DNA of 64,000 nucleotides from Mesorhizobium sp. Root552 (GCF_001427285.1 NZ_LMFV01000023.1:1-64000); one strand, 5' to 3'; positions 27,598-36,534 are shown, counted from the stretch's first letter. Translations and numbers: made by a program. Notes: generated by a model not told the origin, from the letters alone.

Positions 27598-30336
27598 TCA
27601 GCCAGTCCAGCCGAGGCCGGACGAGATGCAGTTGATGGAAAGCAGCAGCGCGTTGACTGCCCGCTTCGGCTTTTCCGGCGCAGGCTCCTTGGCGCGGACT
27701 TCGCGAAGAAGCTGGACCTGGAGGCGATGGATCGAGTCCATCTGCGGCCGGATGCGGTCGAAGTGGCGCTTGAAGGCAGGAAAGCGCTGCGACAGTTTCA
27801 GGCCGCCGTTGACTTCGGTGATCATGCGCCGGGTCAACGCATATTCGTTGGCGATCTTCTGGTAGATGCGTTCGCTGGTGGCGCTGTCGTCGACCAGTTC
27901 GGCATAGAGCCGGCCAATGTCCATGTCCGCCTGGTAGAGCGTCTTGTCGACCTCATCGACAATCAGCCGGAACAGGCGCGAGCGCTCGAACATCTGCTGC
28001 AGCAAATAGAGGCCGTTTTCGCCGCGGACGTTGACGAAGGCGTTCAGCGCGCTGCCGATGCCGTACCAGCCGGTCAAAAGGTGGCGGTTCTGGCTCCACG
28101 CGAACACCCACGGAATGGCGCGCAGATCCGAAATGGTCTTGGCGCCGAAGCGGCGCGCCGGGCGCGAGCCGATCTTGAGCAGGGAAAGCTCTTCGACCGG
28201 GCTGGCCTGGTTGAAATAGTCGATGAAGCCCGGCTCGTTGATCAATCCGAAATAGGAAGCCTGCGACATGCCGGTCAGCGCTTCGAGCGCCTCGTTGAAC
28301 TCCGGATTGTCCTTCAGTTCGGCTTCGTCGCCCGACTTGACGCTGTGGGCGAACACGCTCGCGGCCAGGATTTCGAGTTGGTAGAGGCCGGTGCCGCGGT
28401 TGGCGAACTTGGACGAGACGACCTCGCCCTGTTCGGTCACCCGCATGATGCCGCCGACGGTGCCGGCCGGCTGGGCTGCGATGGCGCGTCCAGTCGGTGC
28501 GCCGCCGCGGCTCACCGATCCGCCGCGCCCGTGGAAGAAGCTGATCTTGATCTTGCGCTTGGTGGCAAGCGCCGTGATGCGCCGCTGCGCCTTGTTGAGC
28601 TCCCAGTTGGAGGCAAGGAAGCCGCCGTCCTTGTTGGAGTCCGAATAGCCCAGCATGACTTCCTGCCGATTGCCGAAATCGCGCACGGTGCGGCGCACGA
28701 TCGAGACATCGAGCAGCTTGTCGAGGATGTCGGGCGCGGCGCGCAGGTCGGCGATGGTTTCGAACAGGGGCACGACTTGCAGGCCGATTGTGCCGCTGCC
28801 GTCGTCTGCCGTGGCAAGCCCGCTGTACTGGGCAAGCAGATAGACCGACAGCAGATCGTCGCAAGAGCGCGTCATCGACAGCACGAAGGCGCCGACAGCG
28901 CCGCGGTTGCCGCCGCCTGAGGCGTCACGGATGACGTCGAAAAGATCGAGCAGTTCGCGCGCATCGTCGGAGAGCTTGGAGCGCTTCAGCTTGAGTTTCT
29001 CGCCATTGTGAAGGCCGGCGCGGATGCGGGCGCTCCATTGCGGCGTGTCGGCAGCCGGAGCATCGTCCGGGCTCTGTTGCTGGAAGATCTCCTCGAGCAC
29101 CTTGTTGACGACGGTGGAGTTCTGGCGAATGTCGAGCGCGACAGTATGAAAGCCGAAGCTCTCAACCTGCTGGCGCAGCGGGCGCACGAAGCGCTGCGCG
29201 ACCAGCTTGCCGCCGATCTGGCCAAGGACGGTTTCAAGATCGACGAGATCGGCCTTGAACGCCTCGGGGCGCGGGTAGGGCTTGGCGGAACCTTCGCCGA
29301 GGATCGCCTGGAGCCGGTCGAGCATGGACGCCGCGAACTGGCGAAGCGGCTCGTCCGGATTGCGCGCCACGATTTCGGATGCGACGCGGCTGCGGTGCAG
29401 CGCGCGCCCCAGCGCCTTGGTGAAGCTCTCGGGAATGTCGATGACGTTGGCGCTGACGCTGAGCACGGTCACAAGGCGGCGAACCTGACCGATGTACCAC
29501 CCGATCACCGCCTGCTGGCATTCGTTCAGCGCGTAGGCGGTCAGCTTTGCGGTGACGTTCGGGTTGCCGTCCCGGTCGCCGCCGATCCATGACGCATAGC
29601 GCATGAAGGACGGAACCTTGATCGCGTATTCTGCGTAGTGGCGCGAAAGCCCTTCCTCGACGGCGTCGTAGAGCTTCGGCGTCGCCTCGAAAATGACTTC
29701 GCGAAAGAAGTGCAGGCCCCAGGCGATCTCGCGCTCGACCGAAGGGCGTTCGAGTCGGAGTTCGCCCGACATCCACAAAAGCTCGATCTCGCTCTTGAGG
29801 TCGTCGATCAACTGGTCGCGCTCGCGCGGCGCCCAGCGCTGCTGCTCCAGTTCGGTGAGCTTGCGGTAGATGCGGCGGTGGATTTCCAGGACCGTGACGC
29901 GCTTGGCCTCGGTCGGATGGGCGGTCATGGTGGGGCCGACGCTAAGCGTGCCCAGAACCGACTGCACATCCTCGGCCGAATAGCCGGCCGCGGCGATCTC
30001 GCCGATGACGTTTGCGAACGAGCCGATGACTTCGTCGGCGCCGCCGGCCTGTTCCAGTTCGCGCCGCGAACGCATGGCCAGCAATTCATTGGCGATGGCC
30101 GCAAGCTGGAACCAGATGCCGGTGGCTTGAAGGGCGGCAATGCGGCGTTCGCTGGCGACCTCGTCGAGACTGACCTTGCCGGTCAGGATGCCGGCCATTT
30201 CGGGTTCGCGTTCGGACACCACCGAGACCAGCAGCCTGAACAACAGGCTGCGCACATCCTCGCGGAAGCTCAGCGGCTTGCTTTCCTCCAACAGACGTCC
30301 ATGCATCGGCTCGTTGCTCCCACTGCCGGCCTGCAT
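27598..30336 (-). CDS. ppc: Phosphoenolpyruvate carboxylase
   Basis: This 912-residue enzyme carboxylates PEP to oxaloacetate, the CO2-fixing step of the serine cycle and an anaplerotic reaction. Catalytic signatures are TAHPTEAKR (His near residue 152) and the central GYSDSNKDGG (about 550). The Arg-rich loop FFHGRGGSVSRGG lies near residue 588. The C terminus ends in the family-typical NCISSGLGWTG instead of NTG, close to the usual tetramer end. ATG at 30336 has AAGAGGAGG nine bases upstream; the frame stays open to 30567, but that part has no family resemblance. It is the first gene of the minus-strand unit ppc-glyA-luxR. Confidence 0.96.
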   Translation of the reverse strand: MQAGSGSNEPMHGRLLEESKPLSFREDVRSLLFRLLVSVVSEREPEMAGILTGKVSLDEVASERRIAALQATGIWFQLAAIANELLAMRSRRELEQAGGADEVIGSFANVIGEIAAAGYSAEDVQSVLGTLSVGPTMTAHPTEAKRVTVLEIHRRIYRKLTELEQQRWAPRERDQLIDDLKSEIELLWMSGELRLERPSVEREIAWGLHFFREVIFEATPKLYDAVEEGLSRHYAEYAIKVPSFMRYASWIGGDRDGNPNVTAKLTAYALNECQQAVIGWYIGQVRRLVTVLSVSANVIDIPESFTKALGRALHRSRVASEIVARNPDEPLRQFAASMLDRLQAILGEGSAKPYPRPEAFKADLVDLETVLGQIGGKLVAQRFVRPLRQQVESFGFHTVALDIRQNSTVVNKVLEEIFQQQSPDDAPAADTPQWSARIRAGLHNGEKLKLKRSKLSDDARELLDLFDVIRDASGGGNRGAVGAFVLSMTRSCDDLLSVYLLAQYSGLATADDGSGTIGLQVVPLFETIADLRAAPDILDKLLDVSIVRRTVRDFGNRQEVMLGYSDSNKDGGFLASNWELNKAQRRITALATKRKIKISFFHGRGGSVSRGGAPTGRAIAAQPAGTVGGIMRVTEQGEVVSSKFANRGTGLYQLEILAASVFAHSVKSGDEAELKDNPEFNEALEALTGMSQASYFGLINEPGFIDYFNQASPVEELSLLKIGSRPARRFGAKTISDLRAIPWVFAWSQNRHLLTGWYGIGSALNAFVNVRGENGLYLLQQMFERSRLFRLIVDEVDKTLYQADMDIGRLYAELVDDSATSERIYQKIANEYALTRRMITEVNGGLKLSQRFPAFKRHFDRIRPQMDSIHRLQVQLLREVRAKEPAPEKPKRAVNALLLSINCISSGLGWTG

Positions 30337-30709
30337 CGATCCCGGCCTCCTCTTGCCACGGTTGCCGGGTGGTGCAGGTCGGCGCATCACCCGATATCGC
30401 CAGTGAGTCAGAAGAACGCTTTTCCGTCGTCTCGGAAACGCCCGGACGGGTAGATTTCCCATTCGTTCGGGTGGTGCGGGTACTGACCGTTCGATAGCGT
30501 TTTGGGCACTTGCAGAGCAGATTCCCGAGCCTTGACAGGTAGGGAAGGGGGTAGCCGACAGCACCATGTCGGGGTGCTCGATTCATCTGGACGCAACTTA
30601 ACCTTTGTGCAAGTATCTTGCCTATGGAGAAAAGCGCAAACCACTGAGGACGGCGTCGGGCCAACCCGATGTCGCAGTGTTTCGCGCCTGAGGTTAAGGA
30701 GGTCCGTCG
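30337..30709. promoter_or_regulatory. Divergent promoter region between ppc and a small gene
   Basis: This 373-base region separates ppc (minus) from the small plus-strand gene. It holds a perfect 13-base palindrome GCAAG-TAT-CTTGC at 30609-30621, plausibly an operator, and a hairpin-forming AGCACC...GGTGCT around 30558. TTGACA occurs at about 30533 without a clear -10 partner. Assignment to specific promoters is not possible by eye. Confidence 0.4.
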
Positions 30710-31105
30710 ATGGAAAATGCCCTACCCGAACTTTACGAAGGCCACGCACCGATCACGCTGCAGAATGCGTTTCATGATGCGCTGGAAGCTCTTGAAGGTT
30801 GGCTGCCGGGCGAACCGGAGCCGGGTATTTTCCTGAACGGGTTTGAAATTCCGCTGGTTCTGGTGTTGAATGCCATGACCCGTTGCACGGATCTGTTGCC
30901 TCGGCGCAGCCGCTCGATCCTTGAATCGATCACAGGCACGCCCGCAGCGATTGCAGATGGGGCTACGTTCGCAGATGGCGCGCATCTGGCCATGCCGATA
31001 TGTCAGGAGCGGCTTAACTCGCTTCGCATCTGGCCGGCCATTCAAGCTTCCCGGGACTTGGCCCGGGATTTGGAATGTACGACCATTTCCTACGGCGGGG
31101 CTTGA
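30710..31105 (+). CDS. Hypothetical protein between ppc and dmm genes
   Basis: I do not recognise this 131-residue protein. It has a near-consensus ribosome site (TAAGGAGGT) nine bases before ATG 30710, which makes it a real gene rather than a chance frame. It is acidic at the N terminus (ENALPELYEGHAP), has a hydrophobic run GFEIPLVLVLNAM (about 44-56) and no signal peptide or clear motif. It sits between the serine-cycle ppc-glyA unit and dmmDABC, 222 bases upstream of dmmD and on the same strand. It may belong to the dimethylamine regulon or be an accessory protein. No function is assigned. Confidence 0.7.
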   Translation: MENALPELYEGHAPITLQNAFHDALEALEGWLPGEPEPGIFLNGFEIPLVLVLNAMTRCTDLLPRRSRSILESITGTPAAIADGATFADGAHLAMPICQERLNSLRIWPAIQASRDLARDLECTTISYGGA

Positions 31106-31327
31106 GCCGCGATAGCGCAAATCAGCAGGAAGAATGACCGCCGCGGTTGCAAGCGCTGCGCTCGACCTTGACTATCGCTGCTATTTCAACCTGTTGCCTA
31201 TCAGTAAAATTTCTTGCATTTAGATATTGCCCTTCGAGCAAATTTACGTTCAAATATCCGCGACAGCTTCATACCGGGCCAAGAGGATGCGCCCTTTGAA
31301 GCAAAACAGATTGGAGGAGAATACCGC
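31106..31327. promoter_or_regulatory. Upstream region of dmmDABC with motif shared with tmm
   Basis: This AT-richer leader precedes dmmD. CAGTAAAATTTCTT at 31202-31215 matches CAGTAAAATTTTCTT at 38602-38616 in the tmm upstream region, with 11 identical bases followed by a one-base slip. TTGACT occurs at about 31169 as a possible -35 box. A shared regulator for dmm and tmm is inferred. Confidence 0.4.
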
Positions 31328-32461
31328 ATGACCGCTTCCTGGCGTTTCTCGACTTTGGCAGACAGGCACCGCGCGCTCGGTTCCAAATTGGAAGACTGGA
31401 GCGGCATGGGAACCGCCTGGAGCTACGACAAGGATGCGAACGAAGAATATGTCGCGATCCGCACCAAGGCCGGCATCATGGATGTTTCGGGCCTGAAGAA
31501 GGTCCACATCACCGGACCTGCGGCTGCCCACGTCATCGATCTGGCGACGACCCGCGACGTCGAGAAGATCTATCCTGGCAAGTCCGTCTATGCCTGCATG
31601 CTTAACGAGGCCGGCAAGTTCACCGACGACTGCGTTATCTATCGCATCAGCACCAACTCCTGGATGGTCGTGCACGGCTCCGGTTCCGGCCATGAGGAAC
31701 TGACCCGTGCCTCCATCGGTCGCGACGTCTCCGTCCAGTTCGACGACAATCTGCACGACCTGTCGCTGCAGGGCCCGACCGCCGTCGACTATCTGGCCAA
31801 GTACGTGCCCGGCATCCGCGACCTCAACTACTTCCACCACATGCAGACGCAGCTGTTCGGCTTCCCGGTGATGATCTCGCGCACCGGCTACACCGGCGAG
31901 CGCGGCTATGAAATCTTCTGCCGTGGCCAGGATGCAGGCACGATCTGGGATCGCATCGTCGAGGAAGGCAAGGACGTCGGGATCATCCCGTGCCGCTTCA
32001 CCACGCTCGACATGTTGCGCGTCGAAAGCTACCTCCTGTTCTACCCCTACGACAATTCGCAGCGCTTCCCGTTCGAAAAGGAAGGCCCTGGCGATACGTT
32101 GTGGGAACTGGGCCTCGACTTCACCGTTAGCCCTGGCAAGACCGGCTTCCGCGGCGCCGAAGAGCATTACCGGCTCAAGGGCAAGGAGCGTTTCAAGATC
32201 TACGGTATCGAAGTTGCCAGCGACAAGCCGGCCGACGAGGGTGCCGAAGTTCACCGCAATGGCAAGAAGGTCGGGGTGGTGACTTGCGCGATGTATTCGC
32301 CGCTGGTCAAGAAATCGATGGCGATCGTACGCCTCGATGTTGATTGCGCGGTTCAGGGTACCGAACTAGAAGTTCACAACGCCTCTGGCAAGGTCAAGGC
32401 AAAGGCTCACCCGCTGCCGTTCGACGATCCGAAGAAGTTGAAGCGGACGGCAAAGGGCTGA
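31328..32461 (+). CDS. dmmD: GcvT-like protein of the dimethylamine monooxygenase cluster
   Basis: This 377-residue protein is of the aminomethyltransferase/GcvT folate-binding family, also resembling DmdA. Such proteins bind tetrahydrofolate and accept a C1 unit. Features are VDVSGLKK-like IMDVSGLKKVHITGP (about 55), CMLNEAGKFTDDCVIYR (about 92) and SRTGYTGERGYEIFC (about 181-195). In the dmmDABC cluster of marine bacteria a GcvT-like gene accompanies the oxygenase, and formaldehyde capture by THF is the likely role (inference). ATG at 31328 follows GGAGGAGA. The TMAO demethylase Tdm also has a GcvT domain but carries an extra DUF1989 domain, absent here. Confidence 0.85.
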   Translation: MTASWRFSTLADRHRALGSKLEDWSGMGTAWSYDKDANEEYVAIRTKAGIMDVSGLKKVHITGPAAAHVIDLATTRDVEKIYPGKSVYACMLNEAGKFTDDCVIYRISTNSWMVVHGSGSGHEELTRASIGRDVSVQFDDNLHDLSLQGPTAVDYLAKYVPGIRDLNYFHHMQTQLFGFPVMISRTGYTGERGYEIFCRGQDAGTIWDRIVEEGKDVGIIPCRFTTLDMLRVESYLLFYPYDNSQRFPFEKEGPGDTLWELGLDFTVSPGKTGFRGAEEHYRLKGKERFKIYGIEVASDKPADEGAEVHRNGKKVGVVTCAMYSPLVKKSMAIVRLDVDCAVQGTELEVHNASGKVKAKAHPLPFDDPKKLKRTAKG

Positions 32462-32483
32462 GGCTTTGGACGGTGTACCGGTC

Positions 32484-33074
32484 ATGACGATACTTAGTCG
32501 CCCGGTCTATGGAGTTCTGACGCCTCAGACCGGAAAGAACCACCTCCTGATCGCGGACGCCGATGGGGCGTCCGCGATCACGGACTTCGCCAAGAAGGCG
32601 CCACCCGGCTTTTTTGCCTCGGCCGAGATCATGTACGTTGCCGGGCCGGATGGCGCAAAGAACGTCGATGCGCTGAAGGCGCTTTCGCCGGCCCGCTTCT
32701 ACCTGGGGCCGTCTCTCGCCGCCGCGCTGCCGCGACTGCGCCAGCTTCTCGGGGAATCCCACATGGGCTTGCGCCTCTATGTGGCCGGAACCGAAGGCCT
32801 GATCGGCCAGATCGTGCAGATCGCAAACGAAGCCGGCATCGAATACACGGCGGTGCAGACGGAGCATCGGGGATCGCTGGCCCGCCGCGTCCAGTGCGTG
32901 CACTGCAAGGGCATTACAGAGAACGTGACCACCCAGCCTTGCACATGTTCTCATTGTGGCCTGCTTCTTCTCGTACGCGACCACTATTCGCGCCGTTACG
33001 CAGCTTACCAGGGCGTATGCATCAACGCGGAGGACCCGACCGAGATTCCACCGACAGAGGAGATATTCCGTTGA
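32484..33074 (+). CDS. dmmA: Dimethylamine monooxygenase subunit DmmA
   Basis: This 196-residue protein of the DmmA family is required with DmmB and DmmC for NADPH- and O2-dependent demethylation of dimethylamine to methylamine and formaldehyde. The C-terminal part carries a cysteine cluster: CVHC (Cys138, 141) and CTCSHC (Cys153, 155, 158), which probably binds zinc or an iron-sulfur cluster. The N-terminal 120 residues look like an alpha/beta ferredoxin-reductase-like domain. ATG at 32484 is preferred; an in-frame TTG at 32466 is closer to a GAGG site and cannot be excluded. The stop overlaps the dmmB start. Confidence 0.88.
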   Translation: MTILSRPVYGVLTPQTGKNHLLIADADGASAITDFAKKAPPGFFASAEIMYVAGPDGAKNVDALKALSPARFYLGPSLAAALPRLRQLLGESHMGLRLYVAGTEGLIGQIVQIANEAGIEYTAVQTEHRGSLARRVQCVHCKGITENVTTQPCTCSHCGLLLLVRDHYSRRYAAYQGVCINAEDPTEIPPTEEIFR

Positions 33075-34036
33075 AGGCAGGATCGAACAGGATCGAAGCG
33101 GTCGTAACCAACGTGGTTGCGGTCAACGAATTGGTGAAGCGATTCCACTTCGAACGGGCCGACGGCGGACTTTTGCCGACATTCTCGGGCGGCGCCCATA
33201 TCGTCGTCGAGATGCGCGACGATGAAAAGACCAGGCTCAATCCCTATTCGTTGATGAGCACGCCGCTCGACACCAGGGATTATCGCGTCAGCATTCGGCG
33301 CGACGATGTCGGGCGCGGTGGGTCGCTTTTCATGCATCGCAAGGTCAAGCTCGGCGACCGAATGGTCATTTCCAACCCGGTCAATCTGTTCTCGCTCGAT
33401 CTCAGGGCGAAGAAGCATTTGATGATTGCGGGCGGCATCGGCATCACGCCCTTCGTTGCCCAGACATCCCAGTTGGCGGCAGGAACCGGCAATTTCGAAT
33501 TGCACTATGCAGTTCGCAACGACGCTCTCGCGACCTATGCCGATGTCCTGAGGGAGCGCCACGGCTCCCGCATCCATCTTTATCGCGACGATCACGGCGA
33601 GACGCTCGACCTTGCGCGGGTTCTGGCCACGCAGCCGCTAGGAACGCATCTTTATGTGTGCGGCCCGGCAGGCATGATCACCTGGGTGAGGAATACCGCA
33701 GCCGCTGCGGGATGGCCCGCCGAGCGGGTTCATTTCGAGCATTTCGCGGCGCCGCAGCCCGGCAGGCCCTTCGACGTGCGGCTGGCCGTCAGCGGCGTCG
33801 AGATCCAGGTCGGCGAACATGAGAGCTTGCTCGAAGCGATCGAGGCTGCCGGTCTCGATCCGCCCTATCTGTGCCGTGGCGGCGTGTGCGGCCAGTGCGA
33901 GACCAATGTGATTTCGCACGATGGCAAGTTCCTGCACAACGATCATTGGCTGAGCGAGGAGGATCGCCAGTCAGGTTGCAAGATCATGCCTTGCGTATCG
34001 CGTTTTGAGGGCAAGTCGCTGGTACTTGAGCGCTAG
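33071..34036 (+). CDS. dmmB: Dimethylamine monooxygenase reductase subunit DmmB
   Basis: This 321-residue oxidoreductase of the PDR/VanB type has an FMN/FAD-binding barrel (LNPYSLMST, about 57-65), an NAD(P)H domain (MIAGGIGITPF, about 118, and VCGPAGM, about 197) and a C-terminal plant-type [2Fe-2S] ferredoxin. The iron-sulfur ligands are Cys268, 273, 276 and 308. It passes electrons from NADPH to the DmmC oxygenase. The start is TTG at 33071, overlapping the dmmA stop (TTGA) with a GAGGAG site upstream; no ATG fits. Overlap indicates translational coupling. Confidence 0.92.
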   Translation: MKAGSNRIEAVVTNVVAVNELVKRFHFERADGGLLPTFSGGAHIVVEMRDDEKTRLNPYSLMSTPLDTRDYRVSIRRDDVGRGGSLFMHRKVKLGDRMVISNPVNLFSLDLRAKKHLMIAGGIGITPFVAQTSQLAAGTGNFELHYAVRNDALATYADVLRERHGSRIHLYRDDHGETLDLARVLATQPLGTHLYVCGPAGMITWVRNTAAAAGWPAERVHFEHFAAPQPGRPFDVRLAVSGVEIQVGEHESLLEAIEAAGLDPPYLCRGGVCGQCETNVISHDGKFLHNDHWLSEEDRQSGCKIMPCVSRFEGKSLVLER

Positions 34037-34055
34037 GCGGGAGAAGGAGGAGATC

Positions 34056-35096
34056 ATGGGAATCAATTTCAGGCAGGAAACGTTCCGCGACGATTATTCG
34101 TTCAAGAACAGTCCGGAACAGATCCGGCGTTTCCCGTTTCCGTTTCCCGAAGACAAGTACATGTATTCGGTGAATATCGAGCCGCACGTGCCCGGTTTGA
34201 AAGACACGGTTTTCGAACATCTGTTCGACGTCGACGAGCACTATATCTCGGAGATGCAGGACCGGGCGCTGGTGCTGGCGGAAGATCCGCTGCGCTGCCA
34301 GTCGCTGCCCCACATGGAGCTGGCCGGTTGGGACACGCTCGAGCTTCTCATGACCGAGAAGGCAAAGAGCTATCCCGACCTGTTCACCCTGACCCGCGAT
34401 GGCGACAAGTGGCACTGGATCAACCGCCCCCTGGGCATCGACGATCACTTCACCTTCGGTGACAGCTCGACGCTGCCGTACGGTCCGCTCGAATACATCA
34501 CCCGCCAGAGCCAGGGCGACTTCGCGGTGCTTGACCAGCGCGACAACAATTTGTGGATGGATGCCGGCATCGTCACGACCCAGGCTGACTGGTCGCTCGA
34601 TTTCGACATCGGCATGAATTTCTTCGAGTGGCATGCACCGGTTCCGCTTGCGCACCAGATGGGCGTGTTCACGCGGGCGCTGAAGTTCCTGATGGCATTG
34701 CAGCAGGGCCAGCCTTCGCGCCGGCACAACTGGACGATGACCATCAATTCGCGCCTCGACACCAGCCCGGAAAACTTCCACAAGTGGGGAACCGACCGGG
34801 CGACCGTGACGCCGGAAAACGTCGGCCAGAAGGTCCACCTGCGCGTCGAAGTGCAGATGTTCTTCCGTCTGCCGCGTTCCAACGCGCTTCTGTTCCCGAT
34901 CCGCTGCTACCTGCTCAAGATGGACGAACTGGTAACATCGCCCAAGTGGGCACGCCGTTTCCACCGGGTGCTGCGCGACCTGCCGAACGAGCTGGCCGAA
35001 TATAAGGGCCTTGTCCGCTATCGACCGACGGTGGTCGAGTGGCTGTCGAAATACGACGACGGTGCACCGACGTCAGCTGGTCTTGGTCCGGATTGA
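34056..35096 (+). CDS. dmmC: Dimethylamine monooxygenase oxygenase subunit DmmC (DUF3445)
   Basis: This 346-residue protein is of the heme-dependent oxidative N-demethylase (DUF3445) family and is the presumed oxygen-activating subunit that demethylates dimethylamine. Conserved patches include DGDKWHWINRPLG (about 124), EYITRQSQGDF (about 145), DWSLDFDIGMNF (about 178), HNWTMTINSRLD (about 226) and LRVEVQMFFRLPRS (about 265). Heme ligands cannot be assigned by eye. ATG at 34056 has GAAGGAGGAG, one of the strongest ribosome sites in the cluster, which may raise the amount of this subunit. Confidence 0.92.
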   Translation: MGINFRQETFRDDYSFKNSPEQIRRFPFPFPEDKYMYSVNIEPHVPGLKDTVFEHLFDVDEHYISEMQDRALVLAEDPLRCQSLPHMELAGWDTLELLMTEKAKSYPDLFTLTRDGDKWHWINRPLGIDDHFTFGDSSTLPYGPLEYITRQSQGDFAVLDQRDNNLWMDAGIVTTQADWSLDFDIGMNFFEWHAPVPLAHQMGVFTRALKFLMALQQGQPSRRHNWTMTINSRLDTSPENFHKWGTDRATVTPENVGQKVHLRVEVQMFFRLPRSNALLFPIRCYLLKMDELVTSPKWARRFHRVLRDLPNELAEYKGLVRYRPTVVEWLSKYDDGAPTSAGLGPD

Positions 35097-35215
35097 TACC
35101 GGCCTGATCCCGCGCCAAGCGAACCCCGGAAGGGTTTGTTGCGCTAGGACAAAGAAGGGCGGCGTCCCTGATGGTATGCCGCTTTTCCCGCAGTGCAGAA
35201 AGGAGTTACATCACG

Positions 35216-35623
35216 ATGGATGTAACCGTGAAAACCCGCACGCTCTATAAGGAACTGGGCGAAGAAGAAGGTGTGCGGAACCTCGTCGAGACATTCTACG
35301 ACGTCATCGAGCAGGACCCGAGCGCCCACGAGCTTCACCTGTTGCACCTCAGGGGCCACGGCGTGGCGCACTCCCGGGAAGAACAGTTCAACTACCTGTC
35401 GGGTTTTTTTGGCGGCCCGAGCCGATATGTGCAAAAGCACGGTCATTCACGCCTGACCGAAATCCATGAGCATGTTCCGATTGGCCCCGCCATGCGCGAC
35501 CTCTGGCTGCGCTGCATGGAAAAGGCCATGGCCACGGTCGGCATCGAGGGCGAGTTGAAGGAGCAGGTGATGGTTCATTTCACCCGCGCCGCCGAAACCT
35601 CGAGGAACCAGGATTTCGATTGA
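35216..35623 (+). CDS. Group II truncated hemoglobin
   Basis: This 135-residue globin of the TrHb2 (YjbI/HbO) group has an N-terminal YKELGEEEGVRNLVETFYDV helix (B10 Tyr in FYDV), the FFGGPSRY motif (about 62-69), the proximal His in RLTEIHEHVPIG (about 84) and the group II Trp (G8) in MRDLWLRCM (about 94). ATG at 35216 has AAGGAG. It lies 119 bases after dmmC, and the next genes are regulators. It may supply or sense O2 near the heme oxygenase, or detoxify NO; both are inference from position and family. Confidence 0.93.
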   Translation: MDVTVKTRTLYKELGEEEGVRNLVETFYDVIEQDPSAHELHLLHLRGHGVAHSREEQFNYLSGFFGGPSRYVQKHGHSRLTEIHEHVPIGPAMRDLWLRCMEKAMATVGIEGELKEQVMVHFTRAAETSRNQDFD

Positions 35624-35748
35624 AGCACTTCCGGCTTCACATTGGAGTGATTGCGGCCATTTGCCTGATGGTGCGTCGGCGCTTGAATTCAGGTGGTGAA
35701 ATGTTTACTCTCGATAAAGAGGCAACGGTGATCGGGAGATAGGATAAT

Positions 35749-36468
35749 ATGGCGGGAGCAAGGAACATGACGGCCGCGCCGCTCGCTCCATCCGTATCCA
35801 ACGCATCCTCGCTTCAACGTAAGGCAGCGTCCCGTCCGTCGCCAACCCTTTCGCAGAACCCGCACGCCGTAAAGGACACCAAGGAAAAGGTCCTCGAGGT
35901 CGCCATTGGTCATGAGGTGCGGGCGTTTCGCAAGAAACTGGGCATCACCGTAGCCGATCTTGCCAGCGCGACGAACATCTCGCTCGGCATGCTTTCCAAG
36001 ATCGAAAACGGCATTACCTCTCCGTCGCTGACCACATTGCAGGCATTGTCGCATGCGCTTGGCGTGCCGTTGACCTCGCTGTTTCGCCGCTTCGAGGAAG
36101 AGCGCAGCGCGGTCTTTGTCAAAGCGGGCCAAGGCGTTGACGTGGAACGCCGCGGAACACGCGCCGGCCACCAGTACAACCTGCTTGGCCATATCGGCTC
36201 GAATACCAGCGGCGTGGTCGTGGAACCCTACCTCATCACGCTGACCGAGGATTCCGACGTATTCCCGACCTTCCAGCACGACGGGATGGAATTCCTCTAC
36301 ATGCTCGAAGGCGAGGTGACCTACCGGCACGGCAGCAACCTTTTCCACATGGAACCGGGCGACAGCCTGTTCTTCGACGCCGATGCGCCGCACGGCCCCG
36401 AGGAGATGACGAAGTTCCCGATCCGCTACCTGTCGATCATCTCCTATCCGGCGCGCGGTAACGACTGA
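35749..36468 (+). CDS. XRE family regulator with cupin domain
   Basis: This 239-residue transcription factor has an N-terminal extension of about 45 residues, an XRE-type helix-turn-helix (FRKKLGITVADLASATNIS, about 61-79, and recognition LGMLSKIENG, about 80-89) and a C-terminal cupin (EFLYMLEGEVTYRHG, about 180, and PGDSLFFDADAPHG, about 202). Cupin-XRE proteins usually sense a small metabolite. It lies beside the GntR gene and between dmm and tmm, and is therefore a strong candidate regulator of methylated-amine use. ATG at 35749 has GGGAGATAGGA upstream. Confidence 0.92.
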   Translation: MAGARNMTAAPLAPSVSNASSLQRKAASRPSPTLSQNPHAVKDTKEKVLEVAIGHEVRAFRKKLGITVADLASATNISLGMLSKIENGITSPSLTTLQALSHALGVPLTSLFRRFEEERSAVFVKAGQGVDVERRGTRAGHQYNLLGHIGSNTSGVVVEPYLITLTEDSDVFPTFQHDGMEFLYMLEGEVTYRHGSNLFHMEPGDSLFFDADAPHGPEEMTKFPIRYLSIISYPARGND

Positions 36469-36534
36469 GATCCCCCGCAAGCGCGTCGTCCGGTGCCTGT
36501 TTCGATAGGACAGGACCGAGTATAGAGTTAGGAA

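Noticed and set aside
25854..28920. Long plus-strand frames opposite the LuxR gene, glyA and ppc
   Set aside because: The minus strand encodes complete SHMT and PEP carboxylase with catalytic motifs; the plus frames are shadows.
31328..32461. TMAO demethylase (Tdm) or DMSP demethylase (DmdA)
   Set aside because: The DUF1989 domain of Tdm is absent, and the position as first gene of dmmABC identifies the DmmD-type GcvT-like protein.
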